A DNA stretch of 64,000 bases, taken from positions 1-64,000 of the forward strand of contig CAMAQD010000012.1 in the NCBI GenBank assembly GCA_945860385.1, written 5' to 3'. The stretch comes from Flavobacterium psychrophilum. Lineage in GTDB: Bacteria > Bacteroidota > Bacteroidia > Flavobacteriales > Flavobacteriaceae. Both the position numbers and the translations under genes were made by a program. Below are positions 25,204-36,677 of this stretch, piece by piece; positions within the stretch are counted from its first letter, which is position 1; each line of letters begins with the position of its first letter. A model generated the notes under the pieces. It worked only from the letters and a program-made list of their open reading frames with translations, did no database searches and was not told the DNA's origin.

Positions 25204-26157
25204 ATGACACACGCATTAAATATAATTTGGAATCCGTCGGAAGGCATTGATTTAGGTTTTTTTGTAATTCGTTACTATAGTCTAATGTTTGTTATTGCTT
25301 TTGGATTGGGTTGGTTTATAATGAAAAAAATATTCGAACGTGACTACGAATCTCTAGACAAATTAGACTCCTTATTTATTTGGACCGTTTTAGCAACTTT
25401 GGCTGGTGCTCGTTTAGGTCATGTTTTCTTTTACGATTGGGAATATTATCGCAATCATTTAGTAGAAATTCTTTTACCCATTAGAGAAAATCCAGAAGGA
25501 ACACTTTTTCACATTATAAATGGCTGGGAATTTACAGGTTATCAAGGATTGGCAAGCCACGGAGCAGCTATTTCGATAATAATTACAATGTACTTTTTTA
25601 GTAAAAACATTTTGAAAAGACCCCAAATGTGGATTTTAGATCGAATTGTTATTGCTGTTGCAAGTGGAGCAATCTTCGTCCGTTTAGGCAATTTTTTCAA
25701 TTCAGAAATTGTTGGAAACGTAACTAGTTCGCCTTTTGGAATTCGATTTGTACGGGATCAGTTTACCGCGCGAGAAGCTGTAAATACAACACAATTAGCA
25801 TCACCAAATGAGGCTTACAATGCCATAGCGACCAACCCACAGTTTGCTGATTTATTGCTGCAAGTTCCTGCCAAACATCCTGCGCAATTATATGAAGCTT
25901 TTTGTTACATTTTTGTTTTTGCTATACTATTTTTCTTGTATTGGAAAACCGATGCCAGAGAAAAATCAGGTTATTTATTTGGACTTTTCTTAGTGCTTTT
26001 ATGGTCTGTACGTTTTGTTGTGGAATATGTAAAAGAAAGCCAAGGCGGTTTCGAAAGTGCTTTAGGTCTTTTATCTACTGGACAATGGCTCAGTATTCCT
26101 TTTATATTAATTGGATTGTATTTGGTTTTTACTGCCGAAAAACCAGTTCACATATAA
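25204..26157 (+). CDS. lgt: Prolipoprotein diacylglyceryl transferase
   Basis: 317 residues. Seven-TM inner-membrane enzyme that adds diacylglycerol to the lipobox Cys of prolipoproteins, many of which occur in this window. Conserved pieces: ALAGARLGHVFFYDWEYYRN-like LAGARLGH, YQGLASHGAAISI with the essential His, VRLGNFFNSEIVG (the GRxGNFxNxE signature with VR for GR) and HPAQLYEAF. WSVRFVVEYVKESQ ends the core. An insertion around residues 185-225 (relative to E. coli) is usual in Bacteroidota. Convergent with the T9SS gene across a terminator. Confidence 0.95.
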   Translation: MTHALNIIWNPSEGIDLGFFVIRYYSLMFVIAFGLGWFIMKKIFERDYESLDKLDSLFIWTVLATLAGARLGHVFFYDWEYYRNHLVEILLPIRENPEGTLFHIINGWEFTGYQGLASHGAAISIIITMYFFSKNILKRPQMWILDRIVIAVASGAIFVRLGNFFNSEIVGNVTSSPFGIRFVRDQFTAREAVNTTQLASPNEAYNAIATNPQFADLLLQVPAKHPAQLYEAFCYIFVFAILFFLYWKTDAREKSGYLFGLFLVLLWSVRFVVEYVKESQGGFESALGLLSTGQWLSIPFILIGLYLVFTAEKPVHI

Positions 26158-26185
26158 GTTTACCTAAAAACCATTTTTAAAAACG

Positions 26186-26215
26186 AAAGCCTCACAAATT
26201 TTGCGAGGCTTTTGA
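26186..26215. terminator. Bidirectional terminator between lgt and T9SS gene
   Basis: AAAGCCTC (26186-26193) pairs with GAGGCTTT (26205-26212) with partial inner pairing and a T-rich tail. Confidence 0.8.
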
Positions 26216-26218
26216 TTT

Positions 26219-29200
26219 TTATCTCTTTAAAGAGAAATGCGACTTGAATTTTTTGATGTTATTTTGTTCAAAGTATTCAACTGTAAACCAATAATCATCA
26301 GCGGGCATTGGCTGACCAATATAAGTTCCGTCCCATCCAAGTTCATTTGGACTAATATCTTTCAGTAATTTACCATAACGGTCAAATATGTATATTCTAC
26401 AATTCAACTGAGCGCTGAGCCCCGAAATATTCCAATTATCGTTGTATGTATCACCATTTGGAGTAAAATATTTTGGATAACCAATAACCAAAACATTGTT
26501 ATCTGTAATTGGAGTGCTGCAACCATTTGCATCAATAACGGTTATGGAATGCAATCCTGAAGCAACATTTTCAAATAAAGGACTTGTTTGAAATGGACCA
26601 GCATCCATTTGATACAAATAATTTCCGGCAGAAGTTGCTGTAATGATAACTATTTGATTTTTGGAAAAAGCATCCGTAACAGTCCAACTAATACTAACCA
26701 AGGTATTGGATGGATTTACAGTCACATTAATAGTTTTTGATGTAGCACATTGCGGTGCATTTGGAGTAAATACATAAGCACCACTTGTTGTATTGTTTAT
26801 TGTTGAAGGAAGCCAAGTTCCCGTAATTCCATTTGGTGAAGTAGTGGCCAGAATCGGAGTAACAGTTCCGGAACAGATTGATAAATCTTCGAAATCAGGT
26901 GTTATATTTGGGTTCACAACAACATTCAACGTCTGGTTTGTGGCACATTCTGTACCATTGGGAGTAAAAATATAACTACCACTTGTTGTATTGCTAATAG
27001 TTGACGGTGACCAAGTTCCAGTAACTCCATTTGGCGAAGTAGTTGCTAATATTGGAGCAATAGTTCCTGAACAAAACGCTGGAATGGTTGCAAAATTAGT
27101 TACCACTTTGGGTGTTACTACCACATTCAATGTCTGTGTAACTGAACATTGGCCTGCTGCAGGAGTAAAAACATAGCTTCCATTCGTAGTATTGCTAATT
27201 ATAGCTGGAGACCAAGTTCCAACTATACCGCTTGGAGATGTGGTTGCCAAAATTGGTGCCGTTGACCCAGAACAAACATTAGGAATAGGTGCAAAATTAG
27301 GAACTATAATAGGATTCACCGAAATAGTCAAAGTTGTAAATGTTGCACATAGTCCTGCTGTTGGAGTGAAAGTATAAGTAGTTGTAGCCAAATTGTTCAA
27401 GGCTGGCGCCCAAGTTCCTGTAATTCCATTAGTGGAAATTGTTGGCAATGGTGGCATTATTGCACCTGAACAAACAGCAGGAACTGGAGTAAAAAGTGGA
27501 GTTATATTTAGATTTACCGTAATTGTCATCGTTGTCGTTGTAGCACATTGTCCAATAGTTGGCGTAAAAGTATAAGTTGTTGTTGCCGCGTTATTTATTG
27601 CTGGCGTCCAAGTACCCGTATAACCATTCAACGAAGTGGTAGGTAATGCCAACAAAACTCCACTAGCACAAATAGCAGGAACTGGAGTAAATGTTGGTAA
27701 AATATTCGGATTCACAACAATGGTTAATGTTGCTGTTGCAGCACATTGCCCAGAAGTTGGCGTAAAAGTATATAAAGTAGTCGCAGTATTATTCAAGGCT
27801 GGAGACCAAGTTCCAGTAATCCCATTCGTTGATATTGTCGGTAATGCTGCCAAAGCTGCACCAGAGCATATTGGGGTAATCGGATTAAATATTGGCGTCA
27901 ATACAGGATCAATTCTAATTGAAACTATTGTTGGTGTTGCTGAAGTACACTGACCAGGATTTGGAGTAAATGTATAAGGGAAAGTTCCTAAAACAGCCGT
28001 GTTTACTGTTGTCGGGCTCCAAGTTCCCGTTATTAGAGTACTATTGGAAGAGCTTGGAGGTAAATTTGGAGCTATCGCTCCTTGACAAACAAAAGTTGGA
28101 ATACTTGAAAAAGCAGGAATCACTAACGGTGTAACAGTTACCGATAATGGAGGTGGTATCAAAGCACAGGGAAATAATATTGGGTCTGGGGTAAAAACAT
28201 AACTTCCGCTTGTGGTATTGTTTATTGTTGCAGGACTCCAAGTTCCAGTTATACCTTCAATTGAAGATGGTGGCAATAATGGAACTGGGGTTGTTCCTGT
28301 ACAAAAAGGAGCAATTGGATTAAATGTAGGCGTTATGGTTGTTACACAAGGTACTTTACAAGTTATAGTTTGGGCAGGTATACACGGAAGTGTAGCATGC
28401 GTCATTGTTAATGTAGCAGATTGTCCCGGTAACATCCCAAATACTTGCCAATGGGAATTTCCTGTACTCCCAGTTATTACTGGACCACCTTGAATCGAGT
28501 ACGAAACATTATAAGCATTTGGATTCCCTGGAACATTTCCCCAATCAAAAAATACAGAAGAATTTTTATCCGGAGGTAAGATTTGTGAAGGATCGCAGAC
28601 TAAAGGTTTATTCACAGTTCCATTATCAGCAACTACATTAACAACAATTGCAGAACGAGAACTTTCACAAACACCATCAGTTTGACTTACATAATAAGTT
28701 GTAGCTCCAACAGTTGTTGTTGATGGTGTTGGTGGAGTCGCTGAACCAGTGCCTCCAGTTGAATTTGTCCCATACCACAATAATGTTGAACCCACTGATA
28801 CTGTTGCTGTCAATGGAACACCTGGACTATTTTGACATAAATATATTGGGGTTGTTACAATTGGTGGGGAAAGTGTATTTAAACCAATAGTTGCTACCAC
28901 TGGACGGATGGTAAAACAACCAGAAGCCGTATTCTTTATATAATAAGTATTGCTAACTGAAACCGCATTAGGATTAACTAATGGTGTAGTTGCTGCAGCA
29001 TCAGTCCAGTATGTCAAAGTTCCACTATCACTTCCTGCTGTTACGGCAGGTAAAGTAAGATTTACTATTGATGGTGCGCAAACAGGTGCAGGATCTGTAA
29101 TTACTAATTTTACAGAATTAACAACAATAGTCATCGTTGTACTTGTTGCACATTCATCTGAATTTGGTGTAAACGTGTAAGTTGTTGTTGCCGTATTATC

Positions 29201-29851
29201 TAATGCAGGAGCCCATGTTCCACTTATGTTATTATTGGAAGTTGTTGGTAATGCCGATAAACTGCCACCACTACAAATCGGTGCTACTTGTGTAAACGTT
29301 GGTGTCGTAGGTAGATCCTCCCCAATTGTAACTGTAACAGTCGTTGTATATTGATGAGTTATCTGGCCATTAATCACAGGATTGCAACCAGGATTAGAAA
29401 CAGCTATTATGTCTACACTTAAATTTCCTCCAAAATCAAAAAAACCTGCCATAGCAAAATTACGCGTTGCAGGATTTGTGTTGGCGGGGTGAGGAGTTTC
29501 TGAAATCACATTAGCTATCGGACACGTTGCACCGCCAGCGTATGTAGTGCATCCATAAAATAGATTGAAATAAGTGTTGAAATGAGGGCAAGGACCAGCT
29601 TTTGTATAGCCTGAAAATATTACATCCACTTTTACATTTGTAATTTTTTCACAAGGATTTATTCTTGCCGGTAATGTAAAGTCATTAGCATAACCATCGC
29701 TGAGTGGACCTGTATTACCTATACCAGCCCAAGCTTTTCTATCAATCCCTTTTATAGCATCATTTTGTGTTTGAGTCAAAATAACCGTCCTCTGGCTAAA
29801 GGAAAAATTCGTTAATAAGATTAAAAATAATACTATAAGATATCTAACCAT
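26219..29851 (-). CDS. T9SS type B sorting domain protein with tandem repeats
   Basis: 1210 residues from ATG 29851, which directly starts the signal peptide MVRYLIVLFLILLTNFSFSQ; an upstream ATG at 29917 is less likely. After an N-terminal region (about 20-500) with an SprB/PKD-like segment come about eight repeats of 66-72 residues (residues ~507-1054), each with C-SG, LPTTS, NGITGTW-P-A-NN-T-TYTFTP and GQCA...TITVNP; one more diverged copy is near residues 180-257. The C-terminus is a gliding-motility type B domain (YFTPNGDTYNDNW, IFDRYGKLL, GWDGTYIGQPMPADDYWF), the signal for type IX secretion to the surface. Likely adhesin-like or surface-exposed. Role otherwise unknown. Confidence 0.92.
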   Translation of the reverse strand: MVRYLIVLFLILLTNFSFSQRTVILTQTQNDAIKGIDRKAWAGIGNTGPLSDGYANDFTLPARINPCEKITNVKVDVIFSGYTKAGPCPHFNTYFNLFYGCTTYAGGATCPIANVISETPHPANTNPATRNFAMAGFFDFGGNLSVDIIAVSNPGCNPVINGQITHQYTTTVTVTIGEDLPTTPTFTQVAPICSGGSLSALPTTSNNNISGTWAPALDNTATTTYTFTPNSDECATSTTMTIVVNSVKLVITDPAPVCAPSIVNLTLPAVTAGSDSGTLTYWTDAAATTPLVNPNAVSVSNTYYIKNTASGCFTIRPVVATIGLNTLSPPIVTTPIYLCQNSPGVPLTATVSVGSTLLWYGTNSTGGTGSATPPTPSTTTVGATTYYVSQTDGVCESSRSAIVVNVVADNGTVNKPLVCDPSQILPPDKNSSVFFDWGNVPGNPNAYNVSYSIQGGPVITGSTGNSHWQVFGMLPGQSATLTMTHATLPCIPAQTITCKVPCVTTITPTFNPIAPFCTGTTPVPLLPPSSIEGITGTWSPATINNTTSGSYVFTPDPILFPCALIPPPLSVTVTPLVIPAFSSIPTFVCQGAIAPNLPPSSSNSTLITGTWSPTTVNTAVLGTFPYTFTPNPGQCTSATPTIVSIRIDPVLTPIFNPITPICSGAALAALPTISTNGITGTWSPALNNTATTLYTFTPTSGQCAATATLTIVVNPNILPTFTPVPAICASGVLLALPTTSLNGYTGTWTPAINNAATTTYTFTPTIGQCATTTTMTITVNLNITPLFTPVPAVCSGAIMPPLPTISTNGITGTWAPALNNLATTTYTFTPTAGLCATFTTLTISVNPIIVPNFAPIPNVCSGSTAPILATTSPSGIVGTWSPAIISNTTNGSYVFTPAAGQCSVTQTLNVVVTPKVVTNFATIPAFCSGTIAPILATTSPNGVTGTWSPSTISNTTSGSYIFTPNGTECATNQTLNVVVNPNITPDFEDLSICSGTVTPILATTSPNGITGTWLPSTINNTTSGAYVFTPNAPQCATSKTINVTVNPSNTLVSISWTVTDAFSKNQIVIITATSAGNYLYQMDAGPFQTSPLFENVASGLHSITVIDANGCSTPITDNNVLVIGYPKYFTPNGDTYNDNWNISGLSAQLNCRIYIFDRYGKLLKDISPNELGWDGTYIGQPMPADDYWFTVEYFEQNNIKKFKSHFSLKR
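26690..28330 (-). repeat. Tandem ~200-bp coding repeats in the T9SS protein gene
   Basis: The AAGTTCC-GTAATTCCATT landmark recurs near 26815, 27013, 27214, 27410, 27606, 27805, 28020 and 28235: steps of about 198 bp, lengthening to about 215 bp. The repeats code for 66-72 residue units. Confidence 0.88.
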
Positions 29852-29932
29852 TTTATTTATTTTTTGAAAAGTTTGGTGAACCTTAAAATAAGGTAAGGTA
29901 ACCCGATTTAGGTTCATAAAAATAGTATCTCC

Positions 29933-30166
29933 TTAAATAAATGAAGAATTCATTAAACTTGGATCGGTCACGTAGGAATAATTACCCGGAACACTCACAC
30001 CTGTACTACTCACAGAACTATAACCAGTATTATTTACAATAAAACCAGTACCACTCCCACCTGATTCAAAATCTCCGTTCGTTAGCAAATTTTGAGCAAA
30101 AACAACTGTATTCGAAAAGGCAGAAATCAATAAAAGACAGACGAATGACTTCAAATATTTTTTCAT
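29933..30166 (-). pseudogene. Truncated N-terminus of a second T9SS-type surface protein
   Basis: 77 codons from ATG 30166 (an upstream ATG at 30211 is less likely). Signal peptide MKKYLKSFVCLLLISAFSN then TVVFAQ, followed by NLLTNGDFESGGSGTGF and PGNYSYVTDPSLMNSSFI and a stop. The NGDFESG...PGNY...MN-SFI block is the opening of large gliding/T9SS proteins, which then continue for hundreds of residues. Here it ends at once and the next T9SS gene begins about 80 bp later. A deletion that removed the body of this gene is the simplest reading. Confidence 0.72.
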
Positions 30167-30316
30167 AATTATAGGTTTTAGGCTGTTTGAAATTTGGGGA
30201 ATCAACAGCAATATTCAGTAAATATATAAAATTTGGCTTTTGAACAAAACTAATTCTATAATTTATTGAGTTTTACGGCAAAATATTAGTCGAAAACTAA
30301 ACACTTTATTACAAAA

Positions 30317-30347
30317 AAAAGACCCGAATAAAATTCGAGTCTTTTCA
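30317..30347 (-). terminator. secDF terminator
   Basis: AAAAGACCCGAAT (30317-30329) and ATTCGAGTCTTTT (30333-30345) form a stem with one mismatch and flanking A/T tracts. Confidence 0.8.
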
Positions 30348-30367
30348 ATAATTATAAAATTTTAAAC

Positions 30368-33334
30368 CTAAGTATTGTGTTCTTTTTCAATTCTAAGATG
30401 TTCTTCTTCAGACATTGTATCACACAAAACTGGTGTTGCAATGAATAACGAAGAATAAGTTCCTACTATAATACCAATAAGCATTGCGAAGATAAATCCT
30501 CGAATTGAATCTCCACCAAAAATAAACATAATCAATAACACCAAAATCATAGTTAATGAGGTATTGATGGTTCTTGACATTGTACTATTAATGGATTGAT
30601 TTACAATGCTATTGAAATTTCCTTTGGCTTTTTTACCTCCTAAAAATTCACGAACCCTGTCAAATACAATTACAGTATCATTCATTGAATATCCGATAAC
30701 GGTAAGAATCGCTGCAATGAAATGCTGGTCAATCTCCATTCCGAAAGGCATAAATTTGTAACACAATGAGTAAATTCCTAATACAAATATTACGTCGTGA
30801 ACTACAGCTGCAATCGCACCCAAACTATATTGCCATTTTCTAAAACTGATAACCAAATATAATCCAACAATAAGCATAGCTCCAAGAACTGCCCAATATG
30901 CATTGTTTTTGATATCTTCAGCAACTGTTGGTCCCACTTTTGAGGCTTGCAATATACCTAGGTTTTTACCATCGTAAGCATTTACAAATCTATCATAAGT
31001 CAAGCCAGCAGTGTAATGCTTTTTCAAATTATCATATAATAATTTGTTTACTTCTTCATCAGCTTCACTTCCGTGTTCTGCAACTTTATATTTTGTAGTT
31101 ATTTTTAATTGATTGTTGTTACCAATAATTTTAACTTCGGCACTTCCATCAAAAACTTTAGCTAATTCTGCTTTTACACCTTCTACTTCTACTGGTTTTT
31201 CAAATCGGATTTGAAAAGTTCTTCCTCCAACAAAGTCAACCCCTTGATCTAAACCATTTGTCGCTAATGAATAAATACTTACAATAGTTACAATTGCTGA
31301 GAAAGCATACGTCCATTTTTTAATTTTCAAGAAATCAAAGTGGAAATTTGTAAAGAAATTTTTAGAAAAATTAGTAACGAATGATAATTTTCCGCCTTGT
31401 TGAATTCTTTTATCAATAAAGATTCTTGCAATGAAGATTGAAGTAAACAAAGAGGTTATGATACCAATTAATAAAGTAGTTGCAAATCCTTTGATTGGTC
31501 CTGAACCAAAAATAAATAATACAGCACCGGTTAAGATGTGAGTAACGTTCGCATCTACAATAGAACGCATTGCTCCTTTCCAACTATACGAAGCTATAAC
31601 AGCTTCATCCAATGTTTTACCCGTACGCAATTCTTCTTTTGCTCTTTCATAAATAATGATATTCGCATCTACCGCAGTTCCCATTGTCAAAACAATACCA
31701 GCAATACCAGGAAGTGTAAGTACAGCTCCTAAACTGGCTAAGATTCCAAATAAGAATAATAAGTTGACAGCCAAAGCGATATTAGCATACCAACCCGCTC
31801 TTCCATAATATACCATCATCCAAAGAGACACTAATAGCAATCCCAAAAGTGCAGAATTAGTTCCATTATCAATTGCTTCTTGACCCAATGATGGACCTAC
31901 TACATCTGATTGAATAATGTCAGCAGCAGCCGGAAGTTTACCAGCTCTAAGAACGTTGGCTAAATCTTTAGTTTCGGCAATTTCAAAATTTCCTGAAATT
32001 TCTGATCTACCACCTGAAATTGGACCACTAGAAACACCTGGTGCAGAATATACAATATTATCTAATACAATTGCAATGCTGCTTTTTTGAGTATAAGCTC
32101 TTCCTGTTAATTCTTCCCAAGCTTTTGCTCCCTGACCATTCATTTGCATAGAAACTGCTGGTTTTCCTGATTGATCAAAAGTATCTTTCGCATCAGTTAC
32201 AACACCACCACCCATTGATGCCACATTGTCTCTGTTGCCTTTTAATGCATACAATTCTACAGCATCAGTTTCTTTTCCTTTATCATCGGTTAGAACTGTT
32301 GGTTTTCCCCAAACAAATTTTGCGTAAAACTGATCTGGTGCCAATAATGCTCGAATATCTGCTCTTCGTAAATATCCTCCAACAGCGGCAGTATCTTTTG
32401 GCGAAAACATACCCAAAACTGGTCCGCCACCTTGTTGAATAATTTTATCAAGAATAGGATTATTTCCTTTTTTGGTATCAACTGAATCTTTTTTATCAGT
32501 TAATAAAGCACTCAAAGTATCTTTAGCAACCGCTTTAACTTCGGTAGTTTTGATTTCGGTTTTTTTCAATGCCTCATTCGCAGCCATTAAGAAATTACCT
32601 ATTTCTTCAATTTTATACGTTTCCCAAAACTCTAACTGAGCAGTACTTTGCAATAATTTTTTAATTCTGTCAACATCTTTTGCACCAGGAAGTTCTACAA
32701 GAATTCTTCCTGTTTCTCCTAATTTTTGAATGTTAGGTTGAGTTACACCAAATTTGTCTATACGCTTTCTTAATACTCCAAAAGCACTATCTACTGATTC
32801 ATCAACTTTTCGTCTGATGACTTTTTGAGCTTCATTGTCCGTCATTTTAAAATCGATTTCTCCTTGCAAAGTTCTGTTTGCAAAAATATCAGGAGAAGCA
32901 AGTTTTACTGTTCCTTTTGAATTGGCTTCAAAAGCTTCAAAAAACTTATCAATGTATGTTTTATTTCCCTGCATATTTGCAGTTGCATCAGCCAATGATT
33001 TATTGAAAACCGGGTTTTTAGAATTATTGGCTAATCCTTTTAAAACATCTTTTACCGAGATTTGCAATATCACATTGATACCACCTTCTAAGTCAAGACC
33101 TTTATTGATTTGTTTGTCTTTTACTTCGTTGAAAGTAAAATTAGTAAACCCAAGATTAAACACTTTTTCTTTTCCAATGGAATCCAAATATTTTAATTCT
33201 TTTTCAGGATTTCCATTAGCAAATGTTTTAGCATCGCTTTTGATTTTGCTTGATACGAAAGTGAAAGAAAGTTGGTAAATGCTTACCAATGCAAATAGAA
33301 TTGCGAAAAATTTAATAAGTCCTTTATTCTGCAT
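30368..33334 (-). CDS. secDF: Fused protein translocase subunit SecDF
   Basis: 988 residues, a single-chain fusion of SecD and SecF, as is usual in Bacteroidota. Uses the proton gradient to help pull preproteins through SecYEG. SecD: KGLDLEGGINVILQI (81-85 DLEGG), large periplasmic domain, six TM helices (VGPSLGQEAI..., LTLPGIAGIVLTMGTAVDAN). SecF from about residue 660: GLDQGVDFVGGRTFQIRF, KVGPTVAEDIKN and GYSMNDTVIVFDRVRE with Asp/Arg of the proton relay. A TTG-N20-TATATTTG promoter is at 33461-33491. Confidence 0.96.
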   Translation of the reverse strand: MQNKGLIKFFAILFALVSIYQLSFTFVSSKIKSDAKTFANGNPEKELKYLDSIGKEKVFNLGFTNFTFNEVKDKQINKGLDLEGGINVILQISVKDVLKGLANNSKNPVFNKSLADATANMQGNKTYIDKFFEAFEANSKGTVKLASPDIFANRTLQGEIDFKMTDNEAQKVIRRKVDESVDSAFGVLRKRIDKFGVTQPNIQKLGETGRILVELPGAKDVDRIKKLLQSTAQLEFWETYKIEEIGNFLMAANEALKKTEIKTTEVKAVAKDTLSALLTDKKDSVDTKKGNNPILDKIIQQGGGPVLGMFSPKDTAAVGGYLRRADIRALLAPDQFYAKFVWGKPTVLTDDKGKETDAVELYALKGNRDNVASMGGGVVTDAKDTFDQSGKPAVSMQMNGQGAKAWEELTGRAYTQKSSIAIVLDNIVYSAPGVSSGPISGGRSEISGNFEIAETKDLANVLRAGKLPAAADIIQSDVVGPSLGQEAIDNGTNSALLGLLLVSLWMMVYYGRAGWYANIALAVNLLFLFGILASLGAVLTLPGIAGIVLTMGTAVDANIIIYERAKEELRTGKTLDEAVIASYSWKGAMRSIVDANVTHILTGAVLFIFGSGPIKGFATTLLIGIITSLFTSIFIARIFIDKRIQQGGKLSFVTNFSKNFFTNFHFDFLKIKKWTYAFSAIVTIVSIYSLATNGLDQGVDFVGGRTFQIRFEKPVEVEGVKAELAKVFDGSAEVKIIGNNNQLKITTKYKVAEHGSEADEEVNKLLYDNLKKHYTAGLTYDRFVNAYDGKNLGILQASKVGPTVAEDIKNNAYWAVLGAMLIVGLYLVISFRKWQYSLGAIAAVVHDVIFVLGIYSLCYKFMPFGMEIDQHFIAAILTVIGYSMNDTVIVFDRVREFLGGKKAKGNFNSIVNQSINSTMSRTINTSLTMILVLLIMFIFGGDSIRGFIFAMLIGIIVGTYSSLFIATPVLCDTMSEEEHLRIEKEHNT

Positions 33335-33460
33335 TATTACTAAAAATTAATTATTTATTGTATGTGTTTTTTTGGTATCAACCCTTATAAAATAAGCCCT
33401 AAAATCTATTTTAATTCTAAAATAAACCATTCTGAATTAAATCATATTTTTTTGACCGAG

Positions 33461-33491
33461 CAAATATATAATTAACGTAAAGATTAACCAA
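33461..33491 (-). promoter_or_regulatory. secDF promoter
   Basis: Reverse strand: TTG (33489-33491), 20-nt spacer, TATATTTG (33461-33468). It lies behind the mdh terminator, so secDF is a separate unit from mdh. Confidence 0.65.
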
Positions 33492-33515
33492 TATATTTAT
33501 TGATTAATATCAAAA

Positions 33516-33543
33516 AAAAGACTGCAAAAGTGCAGTCTTTTCA
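33516..33543 (-). terminator. mdh terminator
   Basis: AAAAGACTGCA (33516-33526) and TGCAGTCTTTT (33531-33541), perfect 11-bp stem with a four-base loop and A/T tracts. Confidence 0.9.
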
Positions 33544-33560
33544 TTTTTTACCCAAAATTC

Positions 33561-34496
33561 TTATGCTAATATAGAGTTTAGGTCGCCATTCATATTTCTG
33601 ACAGCATCCGCACTTTTGGCGAAAGCCGCTTTTTCAGCATCGCTTAGTTTGATATCTAGAATTTGTTCGATTCCGTTTTTACCAATAATACAAGGAACAC
33701 CAATACAAATATCACTTTGTCCGTATTCACCGTCTAACATTACTGAGCAAGCAATCATTTTCTTTTGGTCATTCAAGATGCTATCTACTAAATAAGCAAC
33801 AGATGCTCCTGGTGCATACCAAGCTGAAGTTCCCAATAAACCTGTAAGTGTAGCTCCACCAACCATAGTTGCAGCAGCAACTTTAGCCAATTCTTCTTCT
33901 GATAAAAATTCAGAAACCGGAATGCCATTATAAGAAGCCAATCTTGTCAACGGAATCATAGTCGTATCCCCGTGACCACCAATAACCATAGCAGAAATAT
34001 CATTTGATGGTTTGTCTAATGCTTTTGATAAATAATATCTAAAACGAGAACTATCCAATGCTCCGCCCATTCCGATTACTCTGTTTTTTGGTAAACCTGT
34101 AGCTTTCAATGTCAAATAAGTCATTGTATCCATAGGGTTTGAAACCACAACAATGATGGCGTTTGGCGAATGAGTTAATACATTATCAGCAACCGATTTT
34201 ACAATTCCTGCATTAATACCTATCAATTCTTCACGTGTCATTCCTGGTTTTCTTGGAATTCCAGAAGTAATTACCACTACATCGCTATTGGCTGTTTTTG
34301 AATAATCATTTGTAATACCTGAAACTTTAGTATTAAAACCTGTATTTGTGGCACATTGAGAAATATCCATTGCTTTTCCTTCTGCAAAACCTTCTCTAAT
34401 ATCTAATAATACTACTTCACTGGCAATTCCTCTATACGAAATTGAATCTGCGCAAGATGCTCCCACATTTCCTGCTCCTACAATTGTAACTTTCAT
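33561..34496 (-). CDS. mdh: Malate dehydrogenase
   Basis: 311 residues. NAD-dependent malate/oxaloacetate enzyme of the TCA cycle, LDH-like MDH group. Rossmann motif GAGNVGAS at residues 7-14; D in VVLLDIREG selects NAD; substrate Arg cluster RKPGMTREEL; catalytic His in GGHGDTTMIPL (about residue 175). Length is normal. It follows gyrB after 45 bp with no promoter or terminator obvious between them. Confidence 0.96.
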   Translation of the reverse strand: MKVTIVGAGNVGASCADSISYRGIASEVVLLDIREGFAEGKAMDISQCATNTGFNTKVSGITNDYSKTANSDVVVITSGIPRKPGMTREELIGINAGIVKSVADNVLTHSPNAIIVVVSNPMDTMTYLTLKATGLPKNRVIGMGGALDSSRFRYYLSKALDKPSNDISAMVIGGHGDTTMIPLTRLASYNGIPVSEFLSEEELAKVAAATMVGGATLTGLLGTSAWYAPGASVAYLVDSILNDQKKMIACSVMLDGEYGQSDICIGVPCIIGKNGIEQILDIKLSDAEKAAFAKSADAVRNMNGDLNSILA

Positions 34497-34541
34497 TTAA
34501 TTTATTTTATAGTTTGTTGTTTAATTTGATTCTGAAAAAAA

Positions 34542-36488
<1,947 letters not shown>

Positions 36489-36608
36489 TTACTCTAAAAA
36501 TGTATTTTTTGTATAACACGCAAATATATAAAAATACGAAAGAATTTAAGGGTAAAATCAAGAGTTAAGTCGTTAAGTTATTAACAAATGAGTGTCAATT
36601 TCGAATAA

Positions 36609-36650
36609 AAAAAAGCGGATTTACATTGAAAAATATAAATCCGCTTTTTT
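36609..36650. terminator. Terminator after the gatB-aspS fusion
   Basis: AAAAAAGCGGATTTA (36609-36623) pairs with TAAATCCGCTTTTTT (36636-36650). A long perfect stem with A and T tracts on both sides; it ends the gatCAB-aspS operon before gyrB's upstream region. Confidence 0.9.
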
Positions 36651-36677
36651 TGATTGGTTAAAGAATATTAAATACAA

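Noticed and set aside
26793..27953. Series of 60-105 aa ORFs on the + strand inside the T9SS gene
   Set aside because: They are the antisense reading of the 200-bp coding repeats and repeat with the same period; no start signals or family.
26690..28330. Regular repeats considered as a CRISPR or satellite array
   Set aside because: Period is ~200 bp, units are continuous coding sequence with no distinct spacers.
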